A stretch of DNA of 64,000 nucleotides, taken from assembly GCA_038373865.1 (NCBI GenBank), contig JAXGGA010005623.1:1-64000 (forward strand). The letters are read 5' to 3'. The DNA comes from Uloborus plumipes (Eukaryota; Arthropoda; Arachnida; Araneae; Uloboridae). Below, piece after piece: positions 11,201 through 22,079 of the stretch; positions within the stretch are counted from its first letter, which is position 1; each line of letters begins with the position of its first letter. Under the pieces are notes generated by a model that worked only from the letters and a program-made list of their open reading frames with translations, was not told the origin of the DNA and made no database searches. The translations under genes and the position numbers were made by a program.

Positions 11201-12354
11201 TTGTTTTATACTTTGTTTTTCAAATATAACTGTAAAGTAGACCTTACTGACAAAAATATTAAGAACATTTTTTCAAGGATATTAAATATTATGTTACTGA
11301 ATTGAAAACGTAAATGTGTGGCTTGAAAAATTTCATATTTTCATGCACAAAATATTTCTGTACGTTTGCTTTGTTTGTTGGTATTATTGTATTCAATTTC
11401 TGTTTTTAACTTAATTTAATTCTTGTCTAACGTTTTTCGAAAAACTGGATTTGGCAAATACAGAATAAATTTCAAAAGGAAAACTATTACTCTTCTTCCC
11501 GTGGAAAGAATTTTTAACAGTTCTAACAAAGTCGATGAATTTTTGATAGCAGTGAATAACTAATTTTAGTTTACTCTTCAAAAAATTAGATTCCAAAAGA
11601 CCCGATAACTTTGCAACTGCAGCAGCAGACGCCGCGCCAAACTGCATGATTTACTTGGCGTGTAATTATTTTAGCACAAACAATTTATCGCGGGCGAAAA
11701 GCACTTTCGTTTCTGTTTAAATAAACGTGAGCTTCTTTCGGTATGGCAAGAGAAAAGTTCAAATTCATAAACTCATTTTCAGGAAATCCTATTATTCTAG
11801 AGCTAGAGCATTTGAAGTTTTAAAGAGATTAATAGTTTCAGGTGTCACGCACAGCTAAATGTGATTTTAAAGTTCCTACTGGTTCTCTCGAACTTCGTGG
11901 TCGCATTTAAAGAAGAAAGTTTGGAGAAGGAGGAAAATATTTTAAAAAGCAATTGCATATTTGAAAATGTCAGGGGGGTGCTAAGTATAATGGGAAGGAG
12001 AAATAAGCTTATTTTCTCGAAACATCCCATGTGGTTTAATTTACGTAGAAAATGTATTCTGTGCTTTGTTTTAATTGATTATAAATAAAATGTATGAATG
12101 TATTCAGGTCAAAAGAATAGTATTCAAGGTTAACTGCTTGCTTTATAGTACAGTTAAAGTAATTCTTGAAACATTTGACTAAAAATATTAAGTTTTTTCT
12201 TATAATACATTTTTTTGGAATATAGAAGTAAATTATTTTCTGTACTTTTTAATGAAATCACATTATTTTATTGTTATAAAACATGTTTTTAACTTTATAT
12301 TTACATAAATGACAGCAAGTTTCCTGAAGCTTGAAATGACGGATGTGATATATA
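8216..12354. other. Gene-free AT-rich DNA
   Basis: About 4 kb with no domain, splice-compatible exon or paired termini that I can support. It holds homopolymer runs (T near 8350, A near 9500) and a small 22-bp duplication at 8799-8842. The open frame at 9200-9556 (118 codons) is low-complexity, Phe/Tyr/Lys-rich and ends in a poly-A-derived Lys run, so it is probably chance. Confidence 0.45.
8799..8842 (+). repeat. Two-copy 22-bp direct repeat
   Basis: AATAACGTTGAAAACCGCTC plus TG is followed at once by a copy with C-to-T and final G-to-C changes. It looks like a local slippage duplication. Confidence 0.85.
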
Positions 12355-12356
12355 TA

Positions 12357-12583
12357 CAGGGTGGCCCAGAAGTCACTTTACATTTTAAAAATTAAATAAC
12401 TTTTTTTCTAATAATATATCTTTTTCTCTTTTAAGAATTAAAAAATATAATCCCTGGAAATGTTTGGCATGGATAAGTTTACAATGAAATTATAGTTAAG
12501 TAATAAAAAAGAATTAATTAAATACAATCATTTAAGAAAAAGTTATTTAATTTTCAAGATGTAAATTGACTTCTGGACTACCT

Positions 12584-12585
<2 letters not shown>
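12357..12585. mobile_element. 229-bp TA-flanked MITE
   Basis: The left end reads CAGGGTGGCCCAGAAGTCAC. The right end, inverted, reads CAAGGTAGTCCAGAAGTCAA. The arms match over about 49 bp, with roughly seven mismatches, into AATTAAATAACTTTTT. The flanks are TA on both sides (12355-12356, 12586-12587), as expected for a Tc1/mariner-superfamily derivative. It carries no coding sequence. The right flank lies in an AT microsatellite, so that TA is less informative. Confidence 0.8.

Positions 12586-12622
<37 letters not shown>
12586..12622. repeat. AT microsatellite
   Basis: A TA run that continues into TACATACATATAT directly beside the MITE. Confidence 0.85.
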
Positions 12623-12623
<1 letters not shown>

Positions 12624-15600
12624 CATATATATTTTTTAACCAGTCTCTAGATATCCATTTTTTAACTTAAAAAAACTTTTCGATCTTCCGGGTGAGTTTA
12701 AACCACCGAAACATGGCTATAAAAAACATCGCTGACGATTGTAAATTTGAAAGTAAGTAGTGATTACTGACAGTAAACGATAGCTTTTCAAATATCAATC
12801 AGACATATTAAATATATTTTTAATAAAATTATAAAGCTTGCATGTTTTAAAGAACATAAGAGTAATTTTATGTAACCATGATTTAATTCTTGAATTCTGA
12901 CGTGGAACTCTAGCAATGTGGTCACGTTTTGCAAGAATAACTCTTAACAACTTGGGTTGAGATATTACGGTGATGCATTTGAGGTCATTGATATGCGTAT
13001 CGAATAGTAATCAGTTTTTAAATATTTAGTACAATAATTGCTTCAAGTGCCATTTATTCAGTATTCACTAGAAATATTTTTCCGTCTTCTTTCATCGTAA
13101 TGTTTTGTGCCCCCCCCCCCCCCTCGCTCCAAAAAAAATAAATCTTAACACGTCTTTTACGTTTTGTTCCGCGAATGAAGCAGGGCAGCCTTGCTCAACA
13201 GACTTTAACATGAAAAAAATATTTTTTTACCACTTATCTACACAAACAGGGCAAAAATGAGTGCACAAATTTTTACTTCATTAACTTTAAAAAGACAATA
13301 ACGTTTAAATATTTCCGAAATTGAAACACAAAAATTAGAAAATGCATTGAAAAAATCCGCGTAAATTTGCCCCTGTCTAATCTAACCAACTTCTGGCTGT
13401 AGATGATTGTTTAGCTGAACATTTCCTAAAAATACGCACAATCTCGTGTGAGACATGCTATCCCCAATTTGCAATACAGGTTTTATAAGTTCGAAACATA
13501 TTTTGCTTGCCAATGGACTTAACAGATTTTCCCAGAACAACAGGTTCAAATTGTATTTGGCCCTTTATTTATTTATTTTTAAGTTTTTATATGTGCCTTT
13601 TTAAAGGCAGAATAAATGCATCATGAACAAAATAGTATCTTTGTCATAGAACCTTTCATTTGTGGGAAAAAAAGCATTAAATTCCCAAGCTAGAGGGTTT
13701 TTTTTTCTAGGGATAAACTCTATTTGTAACAATTCTGCTAGCTACTAAGCTGTGTGAATAGTTATTTTGTTCCTAATGTATAATGCAAACCATTAGTATT
13801 TTCGCAACTTCCAAGTTGAGTCCACATTTTTAACACAGCACTATGCAAATAAAAGATAAAAGTTACTCTTGTGTACTTAATGTATTCTCAATAAAGAATA
13901 CTTGAAACAGTTCATGCTCAGAAAAGAGAAAATATCACGTTCGCTAGACTTCGTTATAATCAAAGAAATTATTCAGCGAATATATCTTATTTTTACTTTT
14001 TTAACAATCTAAATATGTATTTAAGGAAATACTTGTAAAGTAAAAGAAAAGTCGTTTATTTGTGTACAATTTTCTTTTTACACAATGTATAATCTAAAAA
14101 CTCAAATAGAGCTATTTCCGTAAATCTATTTTTATTTTCGTTTTATCAATAGTATTATTATTAACAATAAATCTTTCATGTTGGAATATTTTTTTCTTAT
14201 TATAGGATAATGTTGATGTATCACACTTTGTGCTAAAATAAATTATTCCTCGGTGCTAATGTTTTCTCAAAATTTTCATGGTGGATATTATTTCCCAAAC
14301 CTTGTATCAAACTTAGAAATGTCATAACACTGGTTAGAATTTCGCAAGTATTTACTGTAATTTGCATTTATTTTTAGTGGAATAAATGCTTTTAGTGGAA
14401 ATTAGTGTCCCATCCTCAGAGTTTTATCATTTTCTGTTTTATATGTTACATAATTCGAAATTAATAAGAAAACTATTTTAATGAGCGCCGATGTAATAAA
14501 CAACGTAAAAAGTGGTAATGTTATTTTACACAGCTACGAGAATGGTGCTTCCATTAATTTGTTTTAGCTTTGAAAGGTGTTGCAATTCGAGGAATGCTTT
14601 AAAGAGCGGAAGACATATGAAACATAAAAATACTTTACAACATTTACCTATTTAAAGATCATAAATGTACATTTTCACCTCTTTAAGGGTTGTTTTCTTA
14701 GTGGTCGTTTTCTGATTTTTAGTTTTCACTGCAATTACAGATTCTTTTAAACGTTAATACTTTTCAGAATCACTACTAATTTTTTGTTATTCATGTTTTG
14801 ATCTTGCTTTTTCCCTATTGTTTTAGTATTAACAAATTGTATGGATATAACAAATACAAAAAAATATGTGTTTTTCTTCTTCTTTGAATTGTTTATTTTT
14901 CTTGCATTTTCTTTCAAATCGGAGGTCTAGCAAAAAATTTGTATTTGTGTAATGCAAAAAATATGTCCATATGTAAGAATATAGATTCCGCTTGAAAAAC
15001 ATATTTTAATTTGGGGATTATGATTTTATTTCTGTAACAGCTTTTGTTGATGAATTTTGAATTTAACACCATTTCTGTAAAATTATAGAAACAAGTTTCT
15101 TTTCTGTCTTTCCTTCAACTTTTGCCACATAATAAAACGTCAAAATGTTCAAACTGCTGGTAGTTCATAAGAATATAAGTTTATATACTCAGTATCATAG
15201 ATATAAGCAGTGCACAGCACATACCTGATTGCAAAGAAAAAAAATCCGCATTTTCTTTAGAGCAAAATTAGATCCTGAAAGCGTTTTAAATATAACGAAA
15301 AGCAAGAATTGGAAGAATGAAATCAAAAAAAATATGTTAAATTTTTATCTTCAACGCATGTATAAAGTGAAGCATTAGAAATAACTTTATTGTGCTTATA
15401 TAAAAAGCTAATTTAAGTTTATTTTTGTTACTCAGATATGATTCTGAAAGACACAGTTTTTTTTTCAATTGGTAATTACACACCGATTAAGGTTATGAAA
15501 AAAATAATGGTAAAACTCATGTAACATGTTTTAACCATCCTGAGGGTTGGGCAGTCTCAAGAATACATGTTAAATGGACGAGATATCTCGTCATAAACTG

Positions 15601-15639
15601 CAAGGTGGTTAAATGTTTCATGTAATAATTGCATGATGG
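12623..15639. other. Gene-free AT-rich DNA
   Basis: About 3 kb without a supportable gene. Apart from the C run at 13110-13123, I see only T and A homopolymers. Confidence 0.45.
13110..13123. repeat. Poly-C run
   Basis: Fourteen consecutive C bases, which is unusual in such AT-rich surroundings. Runs like this are prone to length errors in assembly. Confidence 0.8.
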
Positions 15640-15924
15640 CATAACAGTGTACTGCTTGCAACCCCCAAAATGTTTGCTGTTTCAGTAACCGATATCCCAT
15701 TTAAACGCGTTTCAACAATCATGACTTTTGAACTGTGACAGGTCAAATATTTCATTCACCCCAGGTAGTTCTAAAAAGGCATGTGACTGTTGTTGAAAGC
15801 CTGATGCCTCCCTCTTCACGCACACTAGGTGGCACACTTCTTCTGCAGGTACCGCGGCTGTACTTCAGGTACGAAATTCCTCATAATTTGTCGCAAGTGT
15901 TCGGATTATTTTGTACACCATCTG
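15640..15924 (-). pseudogene. Tc1-like transposon 5' fragment with HTH remnant
   Basis: On the minus strand the fragment begins at CAGATGGTGTACAAAATAAT followed by CCGAACACTTG, a Tc1-type terminus, flanked by TA (15925-15926). About 200 bases inward a frame reads IVETRLNGISVTETANILG then VASST. This matches the N-terminal helix-turn-helix of Tc1 transposases, where the usual pattern is a hydrophobic residue, R, G, S, A and SRSTV. Stops follow soon after and the catalytic domain is absent. The other terminus is not visible, so the element is truncated at about 15640. The plus-strand open frame at 15735-15929 is its antisense shadow. Confidence 0.65.
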
Positions 15925-15926
15925 TA

Positions 15927-18257
15927 TAAATATTGCATCATCCAAGTATTTTGCAAAATGTCTCCCCTAAAATGATGCACCAAACAAATTAAATGAAATA
16001 GAAATAAGAAACATGAAACGTTAAGTTTGAAAGCTATGCTCTTTAAAATAAAAAGTTAAGTTAGAGAAGCAACAGCGGAAATGTTTCTGAAACTAATTGC
16101 TTTTTAAAAAGTAAAATGCATTTCGCTGTATCAGGAAAATGCTCAGAAGCATATTTTCAAGGGTACTTTTTCCATGTCAATTATTCTGAAATGAAGTCAG
16201 CAATTTAAATAAAATAAATACTCTCCCTAAAAGATAGATTCATGTAAAGAACATTTTGCTAGGAGGAATAACGGAACTAAAGAAAGAAAAAAAAAATGCC
16301 CTTTGCTTTAGTGTGTTTCTTTCGTTATAAATAAGCGCGAGGAAAAAACCTAAATCTAAAAATATTGAAATTCAGCACGCTTTCTTTACAAATGCTGCGT
16401 TTCCGAATCTAGTCTCAAACGTTTGAATAGGGGTACCAAAACGAAGCCATTTATAACGGAATATTTTTTGAAGCATTTTCCTTTTTTCCATACCAATTGC
16501 ATTCTTTAAATGGGCTGCATTTAAAATGCCTTACAGCGATCTTTAATATGTCATTTTAGATGTTGATAATGCTGAAAGATTATTTCCTGTCGCAAAAAAT
16601 TACTTTCTTGTTCTAGAAGTTAAGTCCTTTGTTAAATGCTTAGTTTACATTAAAAACAAAACAGCATGTTCATGAATTTTCTTTTCCTTCTTTTGAACTT
16701 CTTGTATACGTTTTGCTTCTCCACAAGTAGACGTGATGCATTTTCTTATTAATGTTCTTGTAAGGTGCAACATTTATCACCTAATATGAATTTTTTAAAA
16801 CTATTTTCATTCCAACCTCTTTTAGTGTTTGTGTGTGTGTTTTTTTTCTTTACTTTGTCGATTTCAAAGGTTGTTTATTAATAATTGATTCGCTTGAAAG
16901 TTGACTTTCTTATGTTGTATGGACCGAAAAGTTATTAAAAAAAGTTTTTTAAGCTCTTTATTTTCAAGAAGTTTTTGATTATAACTAATGGTGTAAATAC
17001 ACACTTTATCAACAATTTTTCATTAGCTAGTGAGAAAATTTCCAATTTCATATCGATAAAAATACACTGGTGCTATAAAAAAACTGCCTGAAAATGGGAT
17101 TTTTAATACCAGCCAGTCTTTCAGGGTTTTTTTTTACCACAGTGAGGAACAATTAACGCGGTAACCCCTTAATTGCATCACTCCTCTTTTATATCGCTCA
17201 TTTGGATATACAGTGACTTTCCTTTGTCTCCCAAACTAGGTTGCTGCAATAATAAACGGAAATTACATGGTGCAATATGTGGTGCTTTTATTTCAGTGAT
17301 TGTCAAGAAAAAATGTGTTACTAAAATATTGTTATCCCATACTACATTACTTAGAACGAACTCTGAACAAAATTAATGATTGTCATATTCACCCGACGCA
17401 CAGAGGAGTATCCTGCCTATAAAACCGGACAAAAACAAAAACAAAAGTTTCACAAACATTATTTTAAATCCACTGTACCTCTAGCCAGATAACTACTCTG
17501 TCACGTGACAATCCTAAAAAAATTACCTGTTAATTCCTCACTGGTGTACGCCAGTTCAAACTTAATCTTCGTTGATATTGCATTTCTTAAACTTCATCGC
17601 CTTTAAATTAAAGTCTTCGGATCTTGATTTTGTTTATTTAATGTAATGCGGTATACGAAACTTAAACTCTGAAGATGAAAAAAGAAGGTATGTAGTACAT
17701 TTTGACATCTTGTTGCGTTGATTTACTTAATTATTTGCCATTTTATGTGAAATGAAGCAAAAATATGGTGTTTTTTGTACTTAAAATTTTTAAATAGTAA
17801 GGTTTTTGTTAACTTTCTGTGTCTAGTAGCACTACTTGTTTTATATGGGCATAAAATATGGACTCTCTACTATTATATTTCTGCCAAAACATCTTCCGCC
17901 TAATTCCGCTATTTCTTTTTTTTTTTTAATTTTAAATTTAGTGAGTGAAAAAGGCTTAATTATTTCAAGTTTGTAGTTTTCGCTGTTTATCTTCCAGCTT
18001 GTTTTAAAACTGAAATTCTTCACTAGAAGACATTTATTTGACATTATGAAAGAAATTCACGTCAAGAAAGTGTGCAAAAAGTTTTTACTAATAGAAGATG
18101 GGCTCATGGAATTGACAGAATGCCCAGATAATAAAAAATGTTTTATGGAAAGGTGCTCAGAGGAGGAAAAACAAAATATGGTGCTTATATCTAAATGATG
18201 ATGTGATGGGTCTCAGCAGATTCAATACAAACACAAATTTCAGAACAGCACCGATAG
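15927..18257. other. Gene-free AT-rich DNA
   Basis: No supportable gene. A plus-strand stretch at about 18046-18198 is open (starting MKEIHVKKVCKKF) and could be an upstream part of the element-borne protein that follows at 18312, but a stop lies between them and I cannot link them. Confidence 0.4.
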
Positions 18258-18311
18258 CGATTCAAATATATTTCAAAGCTCACTTGTTCCATTGAGATTA
18301 GCGGTTATTAT

Positions 18312-18666
18312 TGGTGGGGTAGAGAAAAAGTATTATGGCAAAACCCTGCCCCTTCTTCTTTTAGATTCTGTCGACCTATACGCATACGGTTTGTAAGTGA
18401 GTCAAAAGATGATTTTTTTTCAGACCCTAAGTGCTCTGCTCGAATCACTGGTGTTGAGGAGCAACTATTTAAAAGGTTTAAAATTATCTTAGAAGTCATT
18501 TCCAGTGGATTCAGAATTGGTACCGAAAAATTCGACTCTTTTGCTCATGATACTGCAAAACTTTACGTAGACCTTTATAGTTGGTATCCAATGACTCCTA
18601 CTGTACATAAAGTGTTGATACACGGAGCTGAAGTGATTACCAAAGCAATACTGCCGATTGGACAGT
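18312..18666 (+). pseudogene. Element-borne protein of unknown family, 5' piece (split)
   Basis: An open frame of about 118 codons without stops. It contains LWQNPAPSSFRFCRPIRIRF, later YSWYPMTPTVHKVLIHGAEV, and ends in LPIGQL exactly where the palindromic Tc1-like element begins. From memory this Trp/Pro-rich, RPI- and PIGQLSEEA-containing protein recurs in repeats of arthropods and cnidarians, but I cannot name the family and have not checked it. No signal peptide or catalytic motif is evident. There is no convincing start codon, since the frame is open back to a stop at 18255. The piece is a decayed fragment that continues at 20236. Confidence 0.6.
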
Positions 18667-18668
18667 TA

Positions 18669-20233
18669 CACTAGGTGGCCAAAAGTATCCGGACACTTTC
18701 AAAAATTCACATTTTTACATATAGCTGGAGAAATAAGTGATCAATTGCTCTTTAACTTTAATCATACAAAATATAGGCTTCACCGAGCATTTCCAAGTTG
18801 AAATTAAATTACCCTTGCATTTGGGGGACGATAAGAAGGGGGGTCGAAAGAATAACCGCTTTTTGACCATAACTTTTTGAAAATAGCTCGGAATAAGCTA
18901 TGCATTTCAGTTTTAATTAGCATACTATGTATAATTACTATACAAATTCAAATGAACGCACCACCCTTACTTCCGAAGATATGAAACATTTTTTAAAAAA
19001 ACGGCAATTTTATTTGAAGGGTTTTTGCTCATAACACGCAGAGTTTTTGATCAAACCTTATCAAAACTTCAGGTAAGATGACAAAATACAAGAGAAAGAA
19101 CATACTAAAACGGTTTTTAAAAATATTAAAAATCCGATGAGATATGAACGTTAAAAGGAAAAAAAAATTCACGGCGCATGCGCAAACGACAGAAATTTAT
19201 AACTACAAAAATATTGTAGCCTGGTGTATACTGCATCTTATAAAAAAAGTTCCAGTTGAATATTATGAAAATTGAAAAAGATATCAGCGATCTAGTGAAC
19301 TGTATTTCATTTATTCGCAGACAATACATACATAGTGAGGGTCTGTCCACAAAGAGCTATTTTTAAAATAAAGGTTATTTCGTCATCGTTCAAAACCAAC
19401 GTTTCAGGGGGTCTCCGGATAACTTTTGGCCACCTACTTATAAGGTCTTTTTGGCCGAATGGGCGAAATGTGACTTCTATGCCAAATATAAATTTTTAAA
19501 CAGTATACAATTTAACATTGAAAAATATGCTCGATTGTCCCCACACTATTTGTGAACAACCCCTCTCCATTTATGAATTGACTGCAAATGAATGAATTAC
19601 AGCTCACTAGATCGCTGATATCTTTTTCAATTTTTACGATATTCAACTGGAACTTTTTTTATAACATGCAGTATACACCAGGCTACAATATTTTTGTAGT
19701 TATAAATTTCTGTCGTTCGCGCATGCGCCGTGAAATATTTTTTCCTTTTAACGTTCATATCTCATCAAATTTTTAATATTTTTAAAAACCGTTTTAGTAT
19801 GTTCTTTCTCTTGTATTTTGTCATCTTTCCTGAAGTTTTGATAAGGTTTGATCAAAAACTCTGCGTGTTATGAGCAAAAACCCTTCAAATAAAATTGCCG
19901 TTTTAAAAAAAATGTTTCATATCTTCGGAAGTAAGAGTGGTACGTTCATTTGAATTTGTACAGTAATTATACATACTATGCTAATTAATTACTGAAATGC
20001 ATAGCTTATTCCGAGCTATTTTCAAAGAGTTATGGTCAAAAAGCGGTTTTTCTTTCGACCCCTCTTCTTATCGTCCCCCAAATGCAAGGGTAATTTAATT
20101 TCAACTTGGAAATGTTCGGTGAAGAATATATTTTGTATGACTAAAGTTAAAGAACAATTGATCACTTATTTCTCGAGTTATATCTAAAAATGTAAATTTT
20201 TGAAAGTGTCCGGATACTTTTGGCCACCTAGTG
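18669..20233. mobile_element. Palindromic Tc1-like element, 1565 bp
   Basis: The termini read CACTAGGTGGCCAAAAGTAT followed by CCGGACACTTT, with the exact inverse at the right. TA flanks both sides (18667-18668, 20234-20235). The arms are about 650 bp or longer and clearly alike: left 18669 to about 19345, right about 19560 to 20233. Near the centre, 19415-19436 carries another inward terminus (CCGGATAACTTTTGGCCACC). So the left half looks like a complete ~768-bp element joined to an inverted partial second copy. No transposase is present. Insertion is at a TA inside an older coding frame, which resumes in phase beyond the right end. Confidence 0.85.
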
Positions 20234-20235
20234 TA

Positions 20236-20400
20236 TCAGAAGAGGCAGCTGAGGCTCGAAATAAGCATTTTCGGCAGTACCGATAAAAAATTTTCTCGGA
20301 AGTTTTCCAGAATAGATTGCAATAGAGACATATTGTACAGATTGTTAACCCATTAAACGCCGCTATATGAAATACATAAAAAATCTGAAAAGAATTTACT
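20236..20400 (+). pseudogene. Element-borne protein of unknown family, 3' piece
   Basis: Directly right of the Tc1-like element the frame resumes with SEEAAEARNKHFRQYR and then meets a stop. In the next frame, KFSRKFSRIDCNRDILYRLL plausibly continues the same protein after a frameshift. Together with 18312-18666 it shows one decayed open frame interrupted by the later insertion at a TA within the Gln-Leu-Ser codons. Confidence 0.55.
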
Positions 20401-20482
20401 TTTTTCATGAAAGGTATATATCTCTAGTACAGCGCAGTTGAAATTTTCAAAAAATCTTTAACTGATTAAAAATTATAGGCTG

Positions 20483-22078
20483 TTCCTATAATGGGAGCTT
20501 TGGCGCTTTTGAGGGGGAAAATCATCCGCTGTCTTAGCCGCGTTTCTACCGCGTTCGGTTCCGTTTCTACTTCTTTTTCCTACCGCGTTTTAAAAGAACC
20601 GCGTCTTAACTATTATACATTCTTATACTTTTATGTCCATAGCAAAAATCCATGCATATATATGTGTATATGTGTATAATCTTTTCCAAAATAGGAGATA
20701 TATTTTATTTAAATTGCGCATGAAAAGATAAATACTAAAAGTAAATAAACTATGGATGAAAGCAAAAAAAAAAAAAAAAAAAACCTATAACATAGAAAAA
20801 AAGCTTAGCCAATCCTTAAATCAATCTTTAAATTTTTTCATGAAAATGTGAAGTACAATTTTGATGCAGCATTCGACGCATTTTTTACATTTGGTTCGAA
20901 TGTTCTTTTAACAAAATTTACACCGAGATTGTTTTTCAGCGCTTATAATGAAATGGTTTACTCTATCAAAACAAACAGTTGCGTTTACCGGTCTTCAAGG
21001 TTCTAACTGGGGATTTATATTGCCTTATTTTGAACTTTTAATTATAAATTTAGTAATTGTTTAAAATATTAATTGTTTTGTCACCCTTGAGCTCTTTATG
21101 ACTTCTAAAGGCTGTGCTACATCAACCATATTTAGTGTATTAGTAAAAAAAGGCCACCACTAATTTTTTTTTCCTTTGAAATGAGACTTGTACGCACTAA
21201 GAAATTGATCTAAGAGATCAACACCTCCCACATATTTATTGTATGATGCAATTAGATGTCGTTGAGGCAAATCAATTTTTTTTTTTTTGAACCCCATCTT
21301 TTGACTAGTCCTGACGGAGCTTCCGTTTCAAAATTCGATGCTAAGCACACTATTTTATTATCCCTCCATTTTACGACACTTAAGTTTTCAGTTTGAAAGG
21401 CTTTTTTTTTTTTTTTCTTGTAGATGAAGACCTCAAAATATGAAAGCATATTCCGCCAAAAAGAGTAATTCGCATGGGAAGCAAAAATATGATACTGTTC
21501 TCAGTCTAACTATTTTGAGAATAGTGCTAACATTCACAAAACATAGCTCAACAAATATTTTTTCGAAACATAAAGAAAGGAGTACACGTGTCTCGTGACG
21601 TAGGTTACCCCTTTGTACCTAGCAGCATTCCTTTCTTTATTACAAGCGCGCGTACACAAACGACGAAGAATGCGAACCAGCAGGACCCTGGCTAACCAGT
21701 CCCCGCCAAATCTCCCATTATGGGAACAAAGACTTAGAGCGCTTCTAGCAAAGCTTTAAATGAATCGTTTCATTTCAGGTTTTTGATATGTTTTTTGTTG
21801 GAATATGTGCTTTAGATATGCAGAGCAGTTGAAAAATTTTAAAAATCCATTGATTTAGTTTTTTTTAGTTTTTTACATTTTCGTAAAAAACGCAAAGTTC
21901 CATTTTTTGGAAAAATGTGGAAAATTATATAAAATTCAAAGATTCTACTGAATTTTTTTATAATGTACTTCAATTCGTTGAAATTCCCATGGGATATGTT
22001 TTTTATGAATAACTCGAATTTCTTCAGAGAAAAAAAAAATAAAAGTAGATGTTCCCGCAATGGGAGCTTTGGCGCTTA
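20483..22078. repeat. Three copies of a near-palindromic GTTCC...GGGAG motif
   Basis: GTTCCTATAATGGGAGCTTT followed by GGCGCTT occurs at about 20483-20509 (plus). A close copy lies on the minus strand at about 21708-21731 and a third on the plus strand at 22051-22078. The core TCCCATAATGGGA is almost self-complementary. Sequence before copies 1 and 3 is also alike (GCAGTTGAAA...). The first two, facing inward about 1.25 kb apart, could be the ends of an element enclosing the piggyBac-like remnant, but no target duplication is clear. Confidence 0.45.
20850..20991 (-). pseudogene. piggyBac-like transposase C-terminal remnant
   Basis: The minus-strand frame reads DRVNHFIISAEKQSRCKFC, a stop, then KNIRTKCKKCVECC. 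This fits the C-terminal end of piggyBac transposases, where a RL..RHF segment precedes a cysteine-rich RCxxC...R..T.CxxC...LC finger. Only this tail is visible; the catalytic Asp residues are not seen upstream. The in-frame stop inside the finger marks it as dead. The match covers few residues, so other cysteine-rich proteins are possible. Confidence 0.45.
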
Positions 22079-22079
22079 A

